Shown: positions 28,997 through 38,840, counted from the stretch's first letter. The stretch is 64,000 nucleotides of DNA from Lacicoccus alkaliphilus DSM 16010 (GCF_900142805.1 NZ_FRCF01000010.1:19604-83603); one strand, 5' to 3'. Translations and numbers: made by a program. The notes: generated from the letters alone by a model not told the origin.

Positions 28997-29069
28997 TTCA
29001 ACATCACTCCTGTAATTTCAACTGATTCGACCAAAAAAGCCCGGCTCATCGCCGGGCGCCTTCTCGAAA

Positions 29070-30086
29070 TCATGGATGCCTTCCATCCAGCGGTTCCAGT
29101 TCATCAGGATGTTCCTCAAGTCTCCCCCTGTCCACACTGGCGCGGGAGGCTTCCCGCGCCCTCAAGTCCAGTTCATGGCGACCTTCAAAATAATAAGCAA
29201 CAACCGAACCGACGATCACATACATCACATAAATGTAGACGCCAAGGATGATGAAACCTGCAGCGAGCAGTATCAGTACAAACAATACACCGCTGTCAGC
29301 CGCACCCAGGGCGAGACTGCCGATCAATGCCGCTGAAATCACTGCTATGACCTGCAGCACCGTGACACCGATCAGCAGCAGGACGTTGCTGAAGAACAGC
29401 TTCATGAGACTCTGCCCGGTCTGGAACATGACCTTGAAGGCGATTGTAAACTTATCAAATGTCGGGATATGCGGCTGATCCACATAGACCAGATACAATA
29501 GGAGCATATAGATCATCAGGAGTATAAATGGTATATACATCAGGAAGACCACCAGCAGATTGAGGGTGACCATCAGTATGACGAGGCCGATTTGTCCCGT
29601 GACCATCGCAGCCGATGCTTCGAGCCCCTCATAGGACATGCCGCCGAACGCGGCGGAAAACGGCAGATTGATCGCCGTAAGTACAAGCTGCATCAGCATG
29701 CTGATCGCGAAATTAATGACCAGGTATGCGATGATCACAAGGATGGTCAGCTTGACAGCCTTGCCGTACCTGCCCTCTTTGAAGACGAAGAACAGATCGG
29801 AAAACCCGTAACTTTCGCCCACATATGCCGATGTGAAAAACTTGATGATGCCGATGCTCAGAGGATAGATGACGAAGACGCCGAACAGGAATAATAAAAA
29901 GAAAACAATGAACGCATACAATATTGCCCACGTGCCTTCACTTATCGCAAACAATGGCACCAGGGCAATCAGCATGACCGCGAAAAATGAAACCGTCATC
30001 ACGATGCCTGCAAGTATCGTCAAGCCGATGACCTTTCCCGCCTGCCCTTCTGCATTCCTTCTGAATAATGACTGGTATTGGAACAC
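29070..30086 (-). CDS. DUF975-like integral membrane protein
   Basis: A 338-aa membrane protein with six to seven helices. It has an N-terminal cytosolic stretch (FQYQSLFRRNAEGQAGKVI) and a C-terminal charged tail. TFDKFTIAFKVMFQTGQSLMKLFFSN before the late helices is reminiscent of DUF975, but the match is partial. The GTG at 30086, eight bases after GGGGGAG, is the chosen start; the frame stays open for 128 more codons upstream, but that part runs over the marR promoter and gene on the other strand and does not look like protein. Confidence 0.6.
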   Translation of the reverse strand: MFQYQSLFRRNAEGQAGKVIGLTILAGIVMTVSFFAVMLIALVPLFAISEGTWAILYAFIVFFLLFLFGVFVIYPLSIGIIKFFTSAYVGESYGFSDLFFVFKEGRYGKAVKLTILVIIAYLVINFAISMLMQLVLTAINLPFSAAFGGMSYEGLEASAAMVTGQIGLVILMVTLNLLVVFLMYIPFILLMIYMLLLYLVYVDQPHIPTFDKFTIAFKVMFQTGQSLMKLFFSNVLLLIGVTVLQVIAVISAALIGSLALGAADSGVLFVLILLAAGFIILGVYIYVMYVIVGSVVAYYFEGRHELDLRAREASRASVDRGRLEEHPDELEPLDGRHP

Positions 30087-30177
30087 CCAATTCACTCCCC
30101 CGTGTTGATTTATTATAAGGATACCATTCCTGAGTGATATGTGCGATATCTGCCGCAATTGACAGAGGTAGGATTCG

Positions 30178-30206
30178 TTGAACGGCATGTCCAAACATGA
30201 TAAACT
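30178..30206 (+). promoter_or_regulatory. marR-mmpL promoter with operator in the spacer
   Basis: TTGAAC (30178-30183), a 17-base spacer and TAAACT (30201-30206). The spacer holds an inverted repeat CATGT (30186-30190) / ACATG (30195-30199). A repressor bound there would cover both promoter boxes, the standard layout for MarR autoregulation. Confidence 0.65.
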
Positions 30207-30260
30207 CTTTCTGCAGCAAAGTAGTACAGCATGCTCAACTACATGAAGGGGGAAAACCGA

Positions 30261-30731
30261 TTGGAAAAGATGCCGGAAACTTTGAATAACCTGCGGGACA
30301 TATACGGATACGGTTATGCATCCATCTTCAACGATGTGACGGATACTGTGCAGAAACTGCATATCTCCAAACCCCAGATGGAAGTGATCAAGTATTTGTT
30401 CATACATACCCAGGCGACACCCAAGGAGCTGGCTGAAGCACTCAATACGACTAAAAGTGCGGTGACCCATACGTTGAAAAAGCTCTCCAATAAAAATCTG
30501 ATCACCTTCAAGGAAAATGAGCTGACCAACGACCGGCGGTCAAAGCTGGTATCTTTGAATGCCAATGCCGAAAAGTTATTGATTGAGTTCTTGACGAATA
30601 TAAAGGACAGCATTCATCAAGATATTAAAGATATCAATGAAGAAGAGCTGCAGGAGTTGCATCAGGCAACCGAAATCATACTTAAATACATCGACGGAGG
30701 AAGAGTGAATGAAACATATCCTGAAATTTAA
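30261..30731 (+). CDS. MarR family transcriptional regulator
   Basis: A 156-aa winged-helix repressor. The HTH lies near ATPKELAEALNTTKSAVTHTLKKLSNKNLI, the wing at TNDRRSKLVSLN, with dimer helices at both ends. The start is the TTG at 30261, six bases after AAGGGGGAA; the ATG at 30231 has no ribosome site. It overlaps the exporter gene by 23 bases, so it probably controls that exporter and itself through the palindrome at 30186-30199. The inducing ligand is unknown. Confidence 0.87.
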   Translation: MEKMPETLNNLRDIYGYGYASIFNDVTDTVQKLHISKPQMEVIKYLFIHTQATPKELAEALNTTKSAVTHTLKKLSNKNLITFKENELTNDRRSKLVSLNANAEKLLIEFLTNIKDSIHQDIKDINEEELQELHQATEIILKYIDGGRVNETYPEI

Positions 30732-33393
30732 ATGGCCGGTCACGGTTTTTATGATCGCCTTCGCAATCCTGACATTCATATTTTCTCCGGATCTGACCCA
30801 GCTCGCCACGGAAAAAGGCGATGTCCAGTTATCGGACGATCAGCCGAGTGAGCAGGCACGTCAATTCCTGGAAGATCATGACCAGGACATCGAAATGATG
30901 TCCCTGGTTCTGGAGTTCGATGACTCAGTATCCGAAAACCGGTCGGATATCGAGTCCTATATCAATGAAATCGAAAGTGTGGATGGCGTCGACAATATTA
31001 CGAATCCTTTTGAATTCAGCGGCGACATTCAGGAAAATTACATCAATGATGAAGCCGGTGTCATCATGATACCGATGGAATACACAGGTGATGAGAATGT
31101 GATCCTCGAAGTCGCGAATGACATTGAGGAGCTGAATACGACAACAGCCCATACATCCATCACCTCCAATGAACTGATCCAAAGGACACTGGAAGAAGAT
31201 GCAATGAACGGTATTCAGACGACGGAGGTCTTCACCGTGATCATCGTCCTTGCGGTACTGCTGATCATGTTCCGTTCCGTCATCACGCCTTTCGTGCCGC
31301 TCGCCGTCGTCGGGGTTTCATACTTGATCGGCCAGTCATTCGTCGCGTGGTTCGTCGAATGGTTCGGCTTCCCGATTTCACCGCAGACCCAGAGCTTCCT
31401 GATCGTCATACTGTTTGGAGTGGGCACAGACTACTGCATCCTTTTGCTCAACAGGTTCAAAGAAGAACTGCTCATCAATGATAAGTATGAAGCGACCTTG
31501 AACACTTTTAAAACAGGAGGTAAAACTGTCTTCATCAGCGGCATCTCCGGTGCTGTCGTGTTCGGGGTGCTGTTCTTTGCAAATTTTGAAATTTACCGTT
31601 CTGCCGTTGGAGTGGCCCTCGGGATGCTGTTCATGCTCCTGTCATTATTCACCCTGCTGCCGATACTCATGTCACTGCTCGGTAAGTATATTTTCTGGCC
31701 GAGTATAAAGAACATCGAGACGAAAGAGAGCAGAACCTGGAAACTGTTCGGCACATTTTCGATCAAGCATCCGACACGGGTCATTTTCTCGGTGGTCGCC
31801 GTATTGATCGTCCTGTCGTTCTTCTATAACGATGAAGTGAACTATGACTCACTCAGTGAATTGGATGATTCCTACTCTGCAGTCCATGCCACGAATGTAG
31901 TGAGTGAAAGTTTTGATGAAGGGGTCATCTTCCCCATCCGGGTCATCCTTTCCGACGGAGAGGACCTGGTCAATGCACAAACACTGACACGCATCGAATC
32001 CGTCGCGGATACCGTGAGCAAAGTCGATGGCGTGAAAGAAGTGCAGACGGTCACGAGACCGACAGGCGATGTCATAGATGAACTTTCAGTCCGCCATCAG
32101 CTTGACGAAACCGAAGACGGCATGACTGAGCTGACTGAGGGTCTGGAAGAAACGACCGGGGGCCTCGATGAAATCTCCGGCAATCTCACAGAAATCAGTG
32201 AGGAACTGGAAGGCGCCGATATGGGCGGCGGGGACATGAGCGAGTTGTCGGATGGGCTGGATGAACTCAGCGAAGGGGTCGCAGGTGTCAATGAATATCT
32301 GATGATGACCGGCGATGCCGAAGGTGCTGCCGGCCAGCTTGAAGAAATCCAGGGCGGGCTTGCAGAAATGTCCGGGCAGGTGGACGCTGCAAATGAAGAA
32401 ATGATCACCCGGCAGGAAGAAGCTGCAGCCCAGATGTCCGAACTGTCCGAAGGTATCGGTGAGATCGCTTCAGCCGTTGACGAAATCAACGAGGGTATGG
32501 ATGAAATCATGGGCGGAATGAATGAAATCCAGGACCTCCTCACCGAAATCACCGAAAATGAGGCCGTGGACCATACAGGTGTCAACGTGCCGCAGCAGTT
32601 CATGGAATCCGATGATCTCGAAAGTGCAATCGACCAGTACAGTTTTGCCGATGACACGGCAATCAACCTGAGTGTCATACTGGACGGGGATCCCTACAGT
32701 CACCGTGCGATGGAAGTGCTGGACGAAGTGGAGTTCACAGTCCACAGTGAACTGGATCGCCTTGAGCTCACTGGCGTTGAGAGTTACTTCTCAGGCGTGA
32801 CGAGCATGAACAGGGACCTTGACCAGATCACTTCAGACGACTACAGTTATGTCGTTACAATATTTGTCATCACATTATTTGTCATACTTGCTGTATTGTT
32901 CAGGTCGTTCATCCTGCCTGTCATCATGATCGGATCAATTTTCGTCACTTACTTCGCCTCAGTCAGCATGACGCAGTGGATTCTCGGCTGGTTCGGCATA
33001 GAGCAGTTGAACTGGGCGGTACCGTTCTTCAGCCTGATCATATTTGCGGCACTCGGGATCGACTACTCGATATTCATCATCGACAGGTTCAGGGAAGAAG
33101 TCGTGACGCACAGCATCCGGGATTCGATAGAAACCGCAATCAGAAAAATGGGCTCCGTCGTCATTACTGCCGTGATCATTCTGTCGGGGACTTTCGCAGC
33201 ACTTTATCCTTCAGGAATAGTCATTCTGGTCCAAGTGACCAGTATAATCATCTTTGCCCTGCTGTTCTATGCATTCGTCGTCCTGCCGCTGCTCGTTCCT
33301 GCACTGATCATCACTTTCAAACGCGGTAACTGGTGGCCCTTCAAAATGCCGGGCGGCGAAGAGAGGCACGCAAAGTTTAAAGAGGAAGAATAA
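30709..33393 (+). CDS. MMPL/RND family transporter with long coiled-coil loop
   Basis: An 894-aa exporter of the Gram-positive MMPL group (B. subtilis YdgH/YdfJ-like). Helix 1 is near 8-25, then an external domain (about 30-160), helices 2-6 with VGTDYCILLLNRFKEE (near 240-257), a second external domain (380-715) and helices 8-12 with the matching LGIDYSIFIIDRFREE. Residues 465-620 are a Glu/Gly/Leu-rich segment of repeating ELSEG/EISGN/ELTEG units, very likely a long coiled coil. Such proteins move lipids, toxins or drugs. It overlaps marR. Confidence 0.88.
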   Translation: MKHILKFKWPVTVFMIAFAILTFIFSPDLTQLATEKGDVQLSDDQPSEQARQFLEDHDQDIEMMSLVLEFDDSVSENRSDIESYINEIESVDGVDNITNPFEFSGDIQENYINDEAGVIMIPMEYTGDENVILEVANDIEELNTTTAHTSITSNELIQRTLEEDAMNGIQTTEVFTVIIVLAVLLIMFRSVITPFVPLAVVGVSYLIGQSFVAWFVEWFGFPISPQTQSFLIVILFGVGTDYCILLLNRFKEELLINDKYEATLNTFKTGGKTVFISGISGAVVFGVLFFANFEIYRSAVGVALGMLFMLLSLFTLLPILMSLLGKYIFWPSIKNIETKESRTWKLFGTFSIKHPTRVIFSVVAVLIVLSFFYNDEVNYDSLSELDDSYSAVHATNVVSESFDEGVIFPIRVILSDGEDLVNAQTLTRIESVADTVSKVDGVKEVQTVTRPTGDVIDELSVRHQLDETEDGMTELTEGLEETTGGLDEISGNLTEISEELEGADMGGGDMSELSDGLDELSEGVAGVNEYLMMTGDAEGAAGQLEEIQGGLAEMSGQVDAANEEMITRQEEAAAQMSELSEGIGEIASAVDEINEGMDEIMGGMNEIQDLLTEITENEAVDHTGVNVPQQFMESDDLESAIDQYSFADDTAINLSVILDGDPYSHRAMEVLDEVEFTVHSELDRLELTGVESYFSGVTSMNRDLDQITSDDYSYVVTIFVITLFVILAVLFRSFILPVIMIGSIFVTYFASVSMTQWILGWFGIEQLNWAVPFFSLIIFAALGIDYSIFIIDRFREEVVTHSIRDSIETAIRKMGSVVITAVIILSGTFAALYPSGIVILVQVTSIIIFALLFYAFVVLPLLVPALIITFKRGNWWPFKMPGGEERHAKFKEEE

Positions 33394-33445
33394 CGGGTAT
33401 ATCTACAAGAATTGAATTTTAACGATGAAATGAGGAATATAATTT

Positions 33446-33688
33446 ATGCCATCACAAAAAAGTGCAGGCGTCGCAGCTGTTTTAAGCTTCTTTATCAACG
33501 GGCTCGGACAAATATATAATGGACAATTCTTCAAAGGCATCATGCTGATCATCATCCAGGCAATCAACGGGTTCCTGATGACGGTGTTGATCGGGTACAT
33601 TTTCTTCCCGATCGTATGGTTGTATGCAGTCATAGATGCCTATAGAAGTGCCAATAAGATCAATGATAGAAACAATCGCAGATTCTGA
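33446..33688 (+). CDS. TM2 domain-like small membrane protein
   Basis: An 80-aa protein with two helices joined by a short turn. KSAGVAAVLSFFINGLGQIYNGQFFKGI at the N-terminus, and a final IVWLYAVIDAYR, are close to the TM2 domain family pattern. Function unknown. It lies 52 bp after the MMPL gene and has its own terminator. Confidence 0.7.
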   Translation: MPSQKSAGVAAVLSFFINGLGQIYNGQFFKGIMLIIIQAINGFLMTVLIGYIFFPIVWLYAVIDAYRSANKINDRNNRRF

Positions 33689-33704
33689 TATATATTTTAA
33701 GATG

Positions 33705-33728
33705 GACCGGCGGGAGCCGGTCTTTTTT
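33705..33728 (+). terminator. Terminator of the marR-mmpL unit
   Basis: A 7-bp stem GACCGGC/GCCGGTC with a 4-base loop and seven T. Confidence 0.8.
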
Positions 33729-33818
33729 TATTGGCGGCCATCCTGCCGGCACCGCAGTAAAAGACAGGCCCATGAGGAGCGGAAAATAAAAAAACCGGCA
33801 CATGTGCCGGTTCGAATA

Positions 33819-35192
33819 TTATATGAGTGTCTTTGCAAGTTCGATTTGCTGCTTCACCGCTTCGGTTGCAGTACCGCCGTAGCTGACCCGTCGGTCGACC
33901 ACGGTCTGTGGTGATAATACATCGTAGATATCTGCTTCTATCAGACTGTTCGCTTCCTTGAATTCTTCAATGGTCAAATCCTTCAAATACTGGTTGCTGT
34001 TGATGCATTTCAGCACAAGCTTACCGACGACTTCATGCGCCTCCCTGAAAGGCACATCTTTTTCCACGAGGTAATCTGCAAGTTCGGTCGCATTGGAGAA
34101 GTCTTCGTTTATCGTCTGTTCGAGTCTTTCTTCATTCACGGTCATCGTATCGATCATGCCATTCATGATCTTCAAGGCACCGCGCACTGTGGTTACAGCA
34201 TCAAAAAGCCCCTCTTTGTCTTCCTGCATATCTTTATTGTATGTGAGCGGCAGTCCTTTGACCAGCATCAGCATGGACATCAAGGCACCTGTCGTACGTC
34301 CCGTCTTTCCGCGGATGAGTTCTGCCATATCCGGATTCTTCTTCTGCGGCATCATGGAGCTGCCTGTCGTGAATGTATCGCTCAAAGTGACGAACTTCGC
34401 CTCTTCGCTCATCCAAAAGATGATTTCTTCAGAAATTCTGGACATGTGGATCATCACAAGGTTTATATTGGATAACGTTTCGATGATGTAATCCCTGTCA
34501 CTCACCGCATCCATACTGTTATGGTACAGGTCGCTGAATCCGAGTGCATCCTGCGTCATTTCCCTGTCGATGTTGAAAGTCGTGCCGCTGATCGCCCCTG
34601 CGCCGAGCGGTGATACATCGATGCGTTTCAGTGCATCCTGCATGCGCGCCCTGTCCCTGTTGAACATCCAGAAGTAAGCCATCATATGATGGGAAAACAG
34701 AATCGGCTGGGCCCTCTGCAGGTGCGTATAGCCTGGCATGATCACATGGAGGTTCTCTTCGGCGATCTTGATGATTGTTTTTTGCAGCGCTTCAATGGAT
34801 TGGATGATCTCCTCGACCTGTGCTTTAACATACAGGTGCATATCCGTCGCAATCTGGTCATTTCTGCTGCGTCCGGTATGAAGCTTGCCGCCCACAGGAC
34901 CGACGATTTCCGTCAATGCATGTTCGATATTCATGTGGATGTCTTCATGCGTGACATCCCAATCGATGTTGCCCTTATCAGCTTCCTCTTTCACTTTGTG
35001 GAGGCCGTCGACAATGATTTTCCTGTCTTCCTGAGTGATGATGCCGCATTCGGCAAGCATGTCAGCATGGGCGATGCTGCCCTTTATATCCAGGTCGAGA
35101 AGCACTTTATCAAAGTGGATCGATGCGTTGAATTCTTCCACCCAGTCCAGTGCCTCACCTGAAAATCTGCCGCCCCAGGCCTTCTTAGTCAT
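33819..35192 (-). CDS. argH: Argininosuccinate lyase
   Basis: Splits argininosuccinate into arginine and fumarate, the last step of arginine synthesis. The 457-aa protein has the fumarase/lyase signature with the catalytic-serine loop [12 protein letters not shown], plus TGRSRNDQ (near 106-113) and the general-acid His in [13 protein letters not shown]'s vicinity. It overlaps the argG stop by eight bases, so the two are translationally coupled. Confidence 0.96.
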   Translation of the reverse strand: MTKKAWGGRFSGEALDWVEEFNASIHFDKVLLDLDIKGSIAHADMLAECGIITQEDRKIIVDGLHKVKEEADKGNIDWDVTHEDIHMNIEHALTEIVGPVGGKLHTGRSRNDQIATDMHLYVKAQVEEIIQSIEALQKTIIKIAEENLHVIMPGYTHLQRAQPILFSHHMMAYFWMFNRDRARMQDALKRIDVSPLGAGAISGTTFNIDREMTQDALGFSDLYHNSMDAVSDRDYIIETLSNINLVMIHMSRISEEIIFWMSEEAKFVTLSDTFTTGSSMMPQKKNPDMAELIRGKTGRTTGALMSMLMLVKGLPLTYNKDMQEDKEGLFDAVTTVRGALKIMNGMIDTMTVNEERLEQTINEDFSNATELADYLVEKDVPFREAHEVVGKLVLKCINSNQYLKDLTIEEFKEANSLIEADIYDVLSPQTVVDRRVSYGGTATEAVKQQIELAKTLI

Positions 35193-36390
35193 TGATCTTT
35201 ACTCCATTATCAAGCATCGCTTTGACTTTTGTCGGCAGGCCGAAGATTTCGATGAAGCCGACGGAAGCGCCCTGGTCGAACGCATCTTCTGATGTGTAGG
35301 TCGCAAGCTTTTCGTTGTACAGGCTGTTGTCGGACTGACGGCCTGTGATGATCACGTTGCCTTTATACAGCTCGAGACGGACTTCCCCGTTCACATCTTT
35401 GGCCATATCCTTCAATGTCTTTCTGAGGGAATCGCTGAGCGGCGAGAACCATAGGCCATTATAGACCTGTTCTGTATATTTCTGCTCGATGACCGGTCTG
35501 AAATGTGCGATATCTTTTGTGAGGGTGATCGTTTCAAGGTCATGTTTTGCAGTAAGGATGACTTCAGCGCCGGGTGTTTCATAAATCTCTCTCGATTTGA
35601 TGCCCACCAGCCTGTTTTCAACATGGTCGATGCGCCCGATGCCGTGTGCACCGGCAATATCATTCAGCTTGAGGATGAGGTCATCCAGCTGATAGCTCAC
35701 ACCATTTATTTTGGTCGGAAGACCTGCTTCAAACGTCAGTAAAATTTCTTCCGCTTCATCTTTCGCAGCTGTAGGATGGACGGTTAAGTCATATGCATCT
35801 TCCGGCGGCTGATTCCAGGGATTTTCAAGCACACCGCACTCGTTGCTTCTGCCCCATAAGTTCTGATCGATTGAATACGGGGAGTCCAGATCCACCGGGA
35901 TCGGCACATCGTTTTCTTTTGCATATGCAATTTCCTCTTCACGGCTCCATGTCCACTCCCTTACAGGCGCGAGCACTTTGATCGTAGGATCCAGCGATTT
36001 GATTGCCACTTCAAAACGTACCTGATCATTCCCTTTGCCGGTACAGCCGTGCGCCACATAGTCTGCATCCGCATCATGTGCCACTTCAACCAGCTTCTTT
36101 GAAATCAAAGGTCTGCTGAGGGCCGACACCAATGGATATTTACCCTCATACATGGAATTACCGTAAATTGCATAACTGACGAATTCATTTGCAAACTCTT
36201 CTTTAGTATCGAGCACATAGCATTCGGATGCACCCATATCGAATGCCTTCTGCTTGATGTGATCCAGGTCCTTCCCTTCGCCGACGTCCAGGCATAATGC
36301 AACCACTTCGAATCCTTTATCGATGAACCACTTGATCGTAACACTTGTATCCAATCCGCCTGAATAAGCCAATACCACTTTTTCACTCAT
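35185..36390 (-). CDS. argG: Argininosuccinate synthase
   Basis: Joins citrulline and aspartate with ATP. The 401-aa protein starts with the ATP pyrophosphatase loop [11 protein letters not shown] (7-17) and has [12 protein letters not shown] (near 114-125) and [10 protein letters not shown]. It leads the argGH operon. AGAGGTG precedes the ATG; the promoter with ARG-box-like elements is at 36425-36476. Confidence 0.96.
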   Translation of the reverse strand: MSEKVVLAYSGGLDTSVTIKWFIDKGFEVVALCLDVGEGKDLDHIKQKAFDMGASECYVLDTKEEFANEFVSYAIYGNSMYEGKYPLVSALSRPLISKKLVEVAHDADADYVAHGCTGKGNDQVRFEVAIKSLDPTIKVLAPVREWTWSREEEIAYAKENDVPIPVDLDSPYSIDQNLWGRSNECGVLENPWNQPPEDAYDLTVHPTAAKDEAEEILLTFEAGLPTKINGVSYQLDDLILKLNDIAGAHGIGRIDHVENRLVGIKSREIYETPGAEVILTAKHDLETITLTKDIAHFRPVIEQKYTEQVYNGLWFSPLSDSLRKTLKDMAKDVNGEVRLELYKGNVIITGRQSDNSLYNEKLATYTSEDAFDQGASVGFIEIFGLPTKVKAMLDNGVKIND

Positions 36391-36424
36391 ATATTAAGCA
36401 CCTCTGTCATTTGATTTGAATCGT

Positions 36425-36476
36425 AATGATATACATAATATCATTATAATAATTCCTTTTCAAGTATATTTATACA
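36425..36476 (-). promoter_or_regulatory. argG promoter with ARG-box-like elements
   Basis: On the minus strand TTGAAA (36463-36458), 17 bases, TATTAT (36440-36435). A near-palindrome TGTATAAATATACT (36476-36463), 10 of 14 to the ArgR/AhrC consensus, abuts the -35. A second palindrome AATGATAT/ATATCATT (36425-36432 and 36438-36445) covers the -10. Arginine repression through two sites is the likely reading. Confidence 0.55.
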
Positions 36477-36566
36477 AAAACATTTATAATCCTGAAAGAG
36501 CGACCCATTTTCCGGTACCTGTAAATTTTTTATCCACTTTATTCGTGTTACAATTGATCTAAAGGA

Positions 36567-37136
36567 GTGGTTTATATCGAAATTTTTGGTGTGTTTGCAG
36601 GTCTTGTTGCAATCGGTATAATTTTACTGATATTCATAGCCGCATTCGGGCTCGTCAAATGGTTGCTCCAGGGGTATTTCCTTTTCAGGATAGCTGAAAG
36701 GAAGAATCTTGACATCCCTTTACTGTCATTTGTGCCTTTCGGCACATTTTATGTCGCCGGACAGGAATTTGACGGCAATGTTTTTCAAAAAGGCAGTTTC
36801 AAACCGAAACACCTCGGCCTGATTTTCGCCATCACGGGCCTCGTCGTTTATTTGCTCGGATTATCCATCGGAGACATCGCAATTTCCTACCTGCTGATGG
36901 AATCCATCATATTCATCGGCATATTCAATGCCTACACGCGGAACATCGGCGTGGCGATATTACTGGCTTTGCTGAACATATTGACAGCCGGCATCGCAGC
37001 CATCGTCGTGCTATTCCTGTATCACCGCAAGCTGTCCCGGACATTCAATGATCCGGTCGTCCGTGAAGAGCCCGGCAATGAAGGCTACACTGACTCAGGC
37101 AAAGCGGATAATGTGGAACAGCACAGGAATATTTGA
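36567..37136 (+). CDS. Membrane protein, unknown, with uncertain start
   Basis: About 189 aa with four to five helices (near 8-32, 82-100, 105-125, 128-152) and a polar, acidic C-terminal tail. After helix 1 a conserved-looking PLLSFVPFGTFYVAGQEFDG loop follows. The GTG at 36567 is part of AAAGGAG itself; the next in-frame standard start (GTG, 36591) is 23 bases from that site. The true start may be a rare ATC or ATT codon (36576 or 36582). No family recognised. Confidence 0.65.
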   Translation: MVYIEIFGVFAGLVAIGIILLIFIAAFGLVKWLLQGYFLFRIAERKNLDIPLLSFVPFGTFYVAGQEFDGNVFQKGSFKPKHLGLIFAITGLVVYLLGLSIGDIAISYLLMESIIFIGIFNAYTRNIGVAILLALLNILTAGIAAIVVLFLYHRKLSRTFNDPVVREEPGNEGYTDSGKADNVEQHRNI

Positions 37137-37143
37137 TTCAAAT

Positions 37144-37164
37144 GAGCCCGGTGGGCTCTTTTTT
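37144..37164 (+). terminator. Terminator after the 36567 membrane protein gene
   Basis: GAGCCC-GGT-GGGCTC followed by six T. Confidence 0.8.
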
Positions 37165-37186
37165 ATAAGATGATTTGAAATTTGAT

Positions 37187-37211
37187 GTTTAATGATATCT
37201 CTGATGGGAAT
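37187..37211 (+). promoter_or_regulatory. SigB-type promoter
   Basis: GTTTAA (37187-37192), 13 bases, GGGAAT (37206-37211), a close match to the SigB consensus GTTTAA-N12-15-GGGWAW, 48 bases before the general stress gene. The identity of the gene supports it. Confidence 0.7.
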
Positions 37212-37258
37212 ATTAATATTGGATTTGATATCAAATACAATCATCGGAGGAGATAATT

Positions 37259-37612
37259 ATGGCTAAACCATTTATCAAAGGTTATAAAGACGATGAAGAG
37301 CTGCAGGATCATATAAAGAAATTAAAAACAAAAGATGTTTCCAAAGAAGACATTTATGTGATTTCACATGATGATGAACGTACGAAGCGCATTGCGAAAA
37401 ACGCTGATGCCAGCATCATCGGTGCCGGGGAAATGGGCGTCACTGATGCAGTGAAGGGCACATTCACGAAAAAAGGCGACAAATTAAGAAACCAGCTTGA
37501 AAGTGTCGGTTTCTCTGAATCTGAAGCTGAGGATTATGAAGCCGAAATGGACAAAGGCACAGTGTTCCTCGTCGTCGCCAATACAGATAATGTTGATGAC
37601 ATGTTAGTTTAA
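37259..37612 (+). CDS. General stress protein, YflT/GSP17M family
   Basis: A 117-aa cytosolic protein. The family pattern is clear: GYKDDEELQDHIKKLK, IYVISHDDERTKRIAKNADAS, and a C-terminal GTVFLVVAN strand. Members are SigB-dependent general stress proteins of unknown molecular role. GGAGGAG lies before the ATG, and a SigB-type promoter lies at 37187-37211. It is a single-gene unit. Confidence 0.9.
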   Translation: MAKPFIKGYKDDEELQDHIKKLKTKDVSKEDIYVISHDDERTKRIAKNADASIIGAGEMGVTDAVKGTFTKKGDKLRNQLESVGFSESEAEDYEAEMDKGTVFLVVANTDNVDDMLV

Positions 37613-37626
37613 TAAGTTCCAATGAC

Positions 37627-37657
37627 AATGCCGGACATTCGATGTCCGGCATTTTTT
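37627..37657. terminator. Bidirectional terminator, stress protein and M20 genes
   Basis: A 12-bp stem AATGCCGGACAT/ATGTCCGGCATT with a 3-base loop and six T; convergent genes. Confidence 0.88.
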
Positions 37658-38763
37658 CATCTCACTTTCAAGATGGATTGGTAAATGATTTCAGCCCCGT
37701 TTTCAAGTGCATCGCGGTCGAATGTCATATTCGGATGATGCAGACCGGGCTTCAGGTCGCATCCGAGACCGATCATGGCACCCTTAAGTTCAGGGTATTT
37801 GACCGTGTAATAATGGAAATCATCTCCGCCGCTTGTTGTGATCGGCTCCATAAGATTCTCCTCGCCAAGCGCTTTTATGATGCCCTCCTTTAAAAACCGG
37901 ATCGCCTCTTCGTTGCTCTCACTCGCGACGATGCCCGAAAACTCCTGATCTTCGATGGAGACATCGTAAAAATCCTTTACATACTCCAGTATTTTAAACA
38001 CACGATTCTTCAGGTTATCCATCTCTTCGTTCGTCTGGGCGCGGAGGTCGATGCCGCACTCGGCGATGCCCGGGATGATGTTCAGTGACTTGCCGCCCGA
38101 GATGAATTTCGTCATCTTCACCGATGACGGGATGACCGGGTTGATATGGATCTTGGAGAGCATGTTGACGATATCCGCCCCGATCTCTATGGCATTATGA
38201 TTCAAATGCGGGCGTGCCCCGTGTGCATCTTCACCCACTATCCTGAACTGGAGGGAGGCCGCCGAACCGTGCTCGATGCTCGGGGAGGCTTCACCCATCC
38301 CCGCTTCTTCGATCGGACGGAGATGGATGCCGAACAGGTAATCAAGATCCTCGATGATCCCCTCCTCCGCAACCGCAAGTGCCCCCGTGCCGACTTCCTC
38401 CGCCGGCTGGAAGATGAACCTGACGCCCCGTGCAGCCAGCGCTTCGTGTCCTTTCAGCTTCAGCATCGCGCCGACCACCATGCCTGTATGCGCATCATGT
38501 CCGCATGAATGGTTCGCACGTTTGACCCCGTCCACTTCCTGGTAGAGGGCATCGATATCCGCCCGCACGCCGATTTTTGGATGGTCCCCTTCAAACGCCC
38601 CCATATCGCAGTATAAGCCGGTGATGTTTTTGAATTTGACAGGGTTGAAACCTTCATTTTTCAAATAATCATATATATAATCCGTCGTCTCGTACTCCTC
38701 GTTGCTCAGCTCGGGATGTTCATGCATATGCTGGAATACTTCCAGAACCTTTTCATTAATCAT
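37657..38763 (-). CDS. M20 family amidohydrolase / aminoacylase (AmhX-like)
   Basis: A 368-aa zinc hydrolase. Metal ligands are Cys87, His89 (CGHDAHT, 87-93), the Glu122-Glu123 pair in FQPAEE and a C-terminal His in GLHHPN; a lid/dimer domain sits between about 170 and 285. M20D enzymes remove N-acyl groups from amino acids. It diverges from an N-acylamino acid racemase gene, an arrangement that recalls the Geobacillus route turning D- into L-amino acids by N-succinylation, racemisation and desuccinylation. Confidence 0.88.
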   Translation of the reverse strand: MINEKVLEVFQHMHEHPELSNEEYETTDYIYDYLKNEGFNPVKFKNITGLYCDMGAFEGDHPKIGVRADIDALYQEVDGVKRANHSCGHDAHTGMVVGAMLKLKGHEALAARGVRFIFQPAEEVGTGALAVAEEGIIEDLDYLFGIHLRPIEEAGMGEASPSIEHGSAASLQFRIVGEDAHGARPHLNHNAIEIGADIVNMLSKIHINPVIPSSVKMTKFISGGKSLNIIPGIAECGIDLRAQTNEEMDNLKNRVFKILEYVKDFYDVSIEDQEFSGIVASESNEEAIRFLKEGIIKALGEENLMEPITTSGGDDFHYYTVKYPELKGAMIGLGCDLKPGLHHPNMTFDRDALENGAEIIYQSILKVR

Positions 38764-38786
38764 CCAAAAATCCTCTCCAAAATTAT

Positions 38787-38815
38787 TTGTATTCTCAAAC
38801 TATTATACTTAATAT
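38787..38815 (+). promoter_or_regulatory. Putative promoter of the racemase unit
   Basis: TTGTAT (38787-38792), 17 bases, TAATAT (38810-38815), about 25 bases before the small ORF at 38841. Confidence 0.45.
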
Positions 38816-38840
38816 ATACTTATGCATTTTCAAATTCAAT

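Noticed and set aside
30087..30470. 128-codon N-terminal extension of the DUF975-like frame
   Set aside because: Runs antisense over the marR promoter and gene, is Cys/His-rich and unlike a membrane protein start; a GTG with GGGGGAG at 30086 explains the gene.
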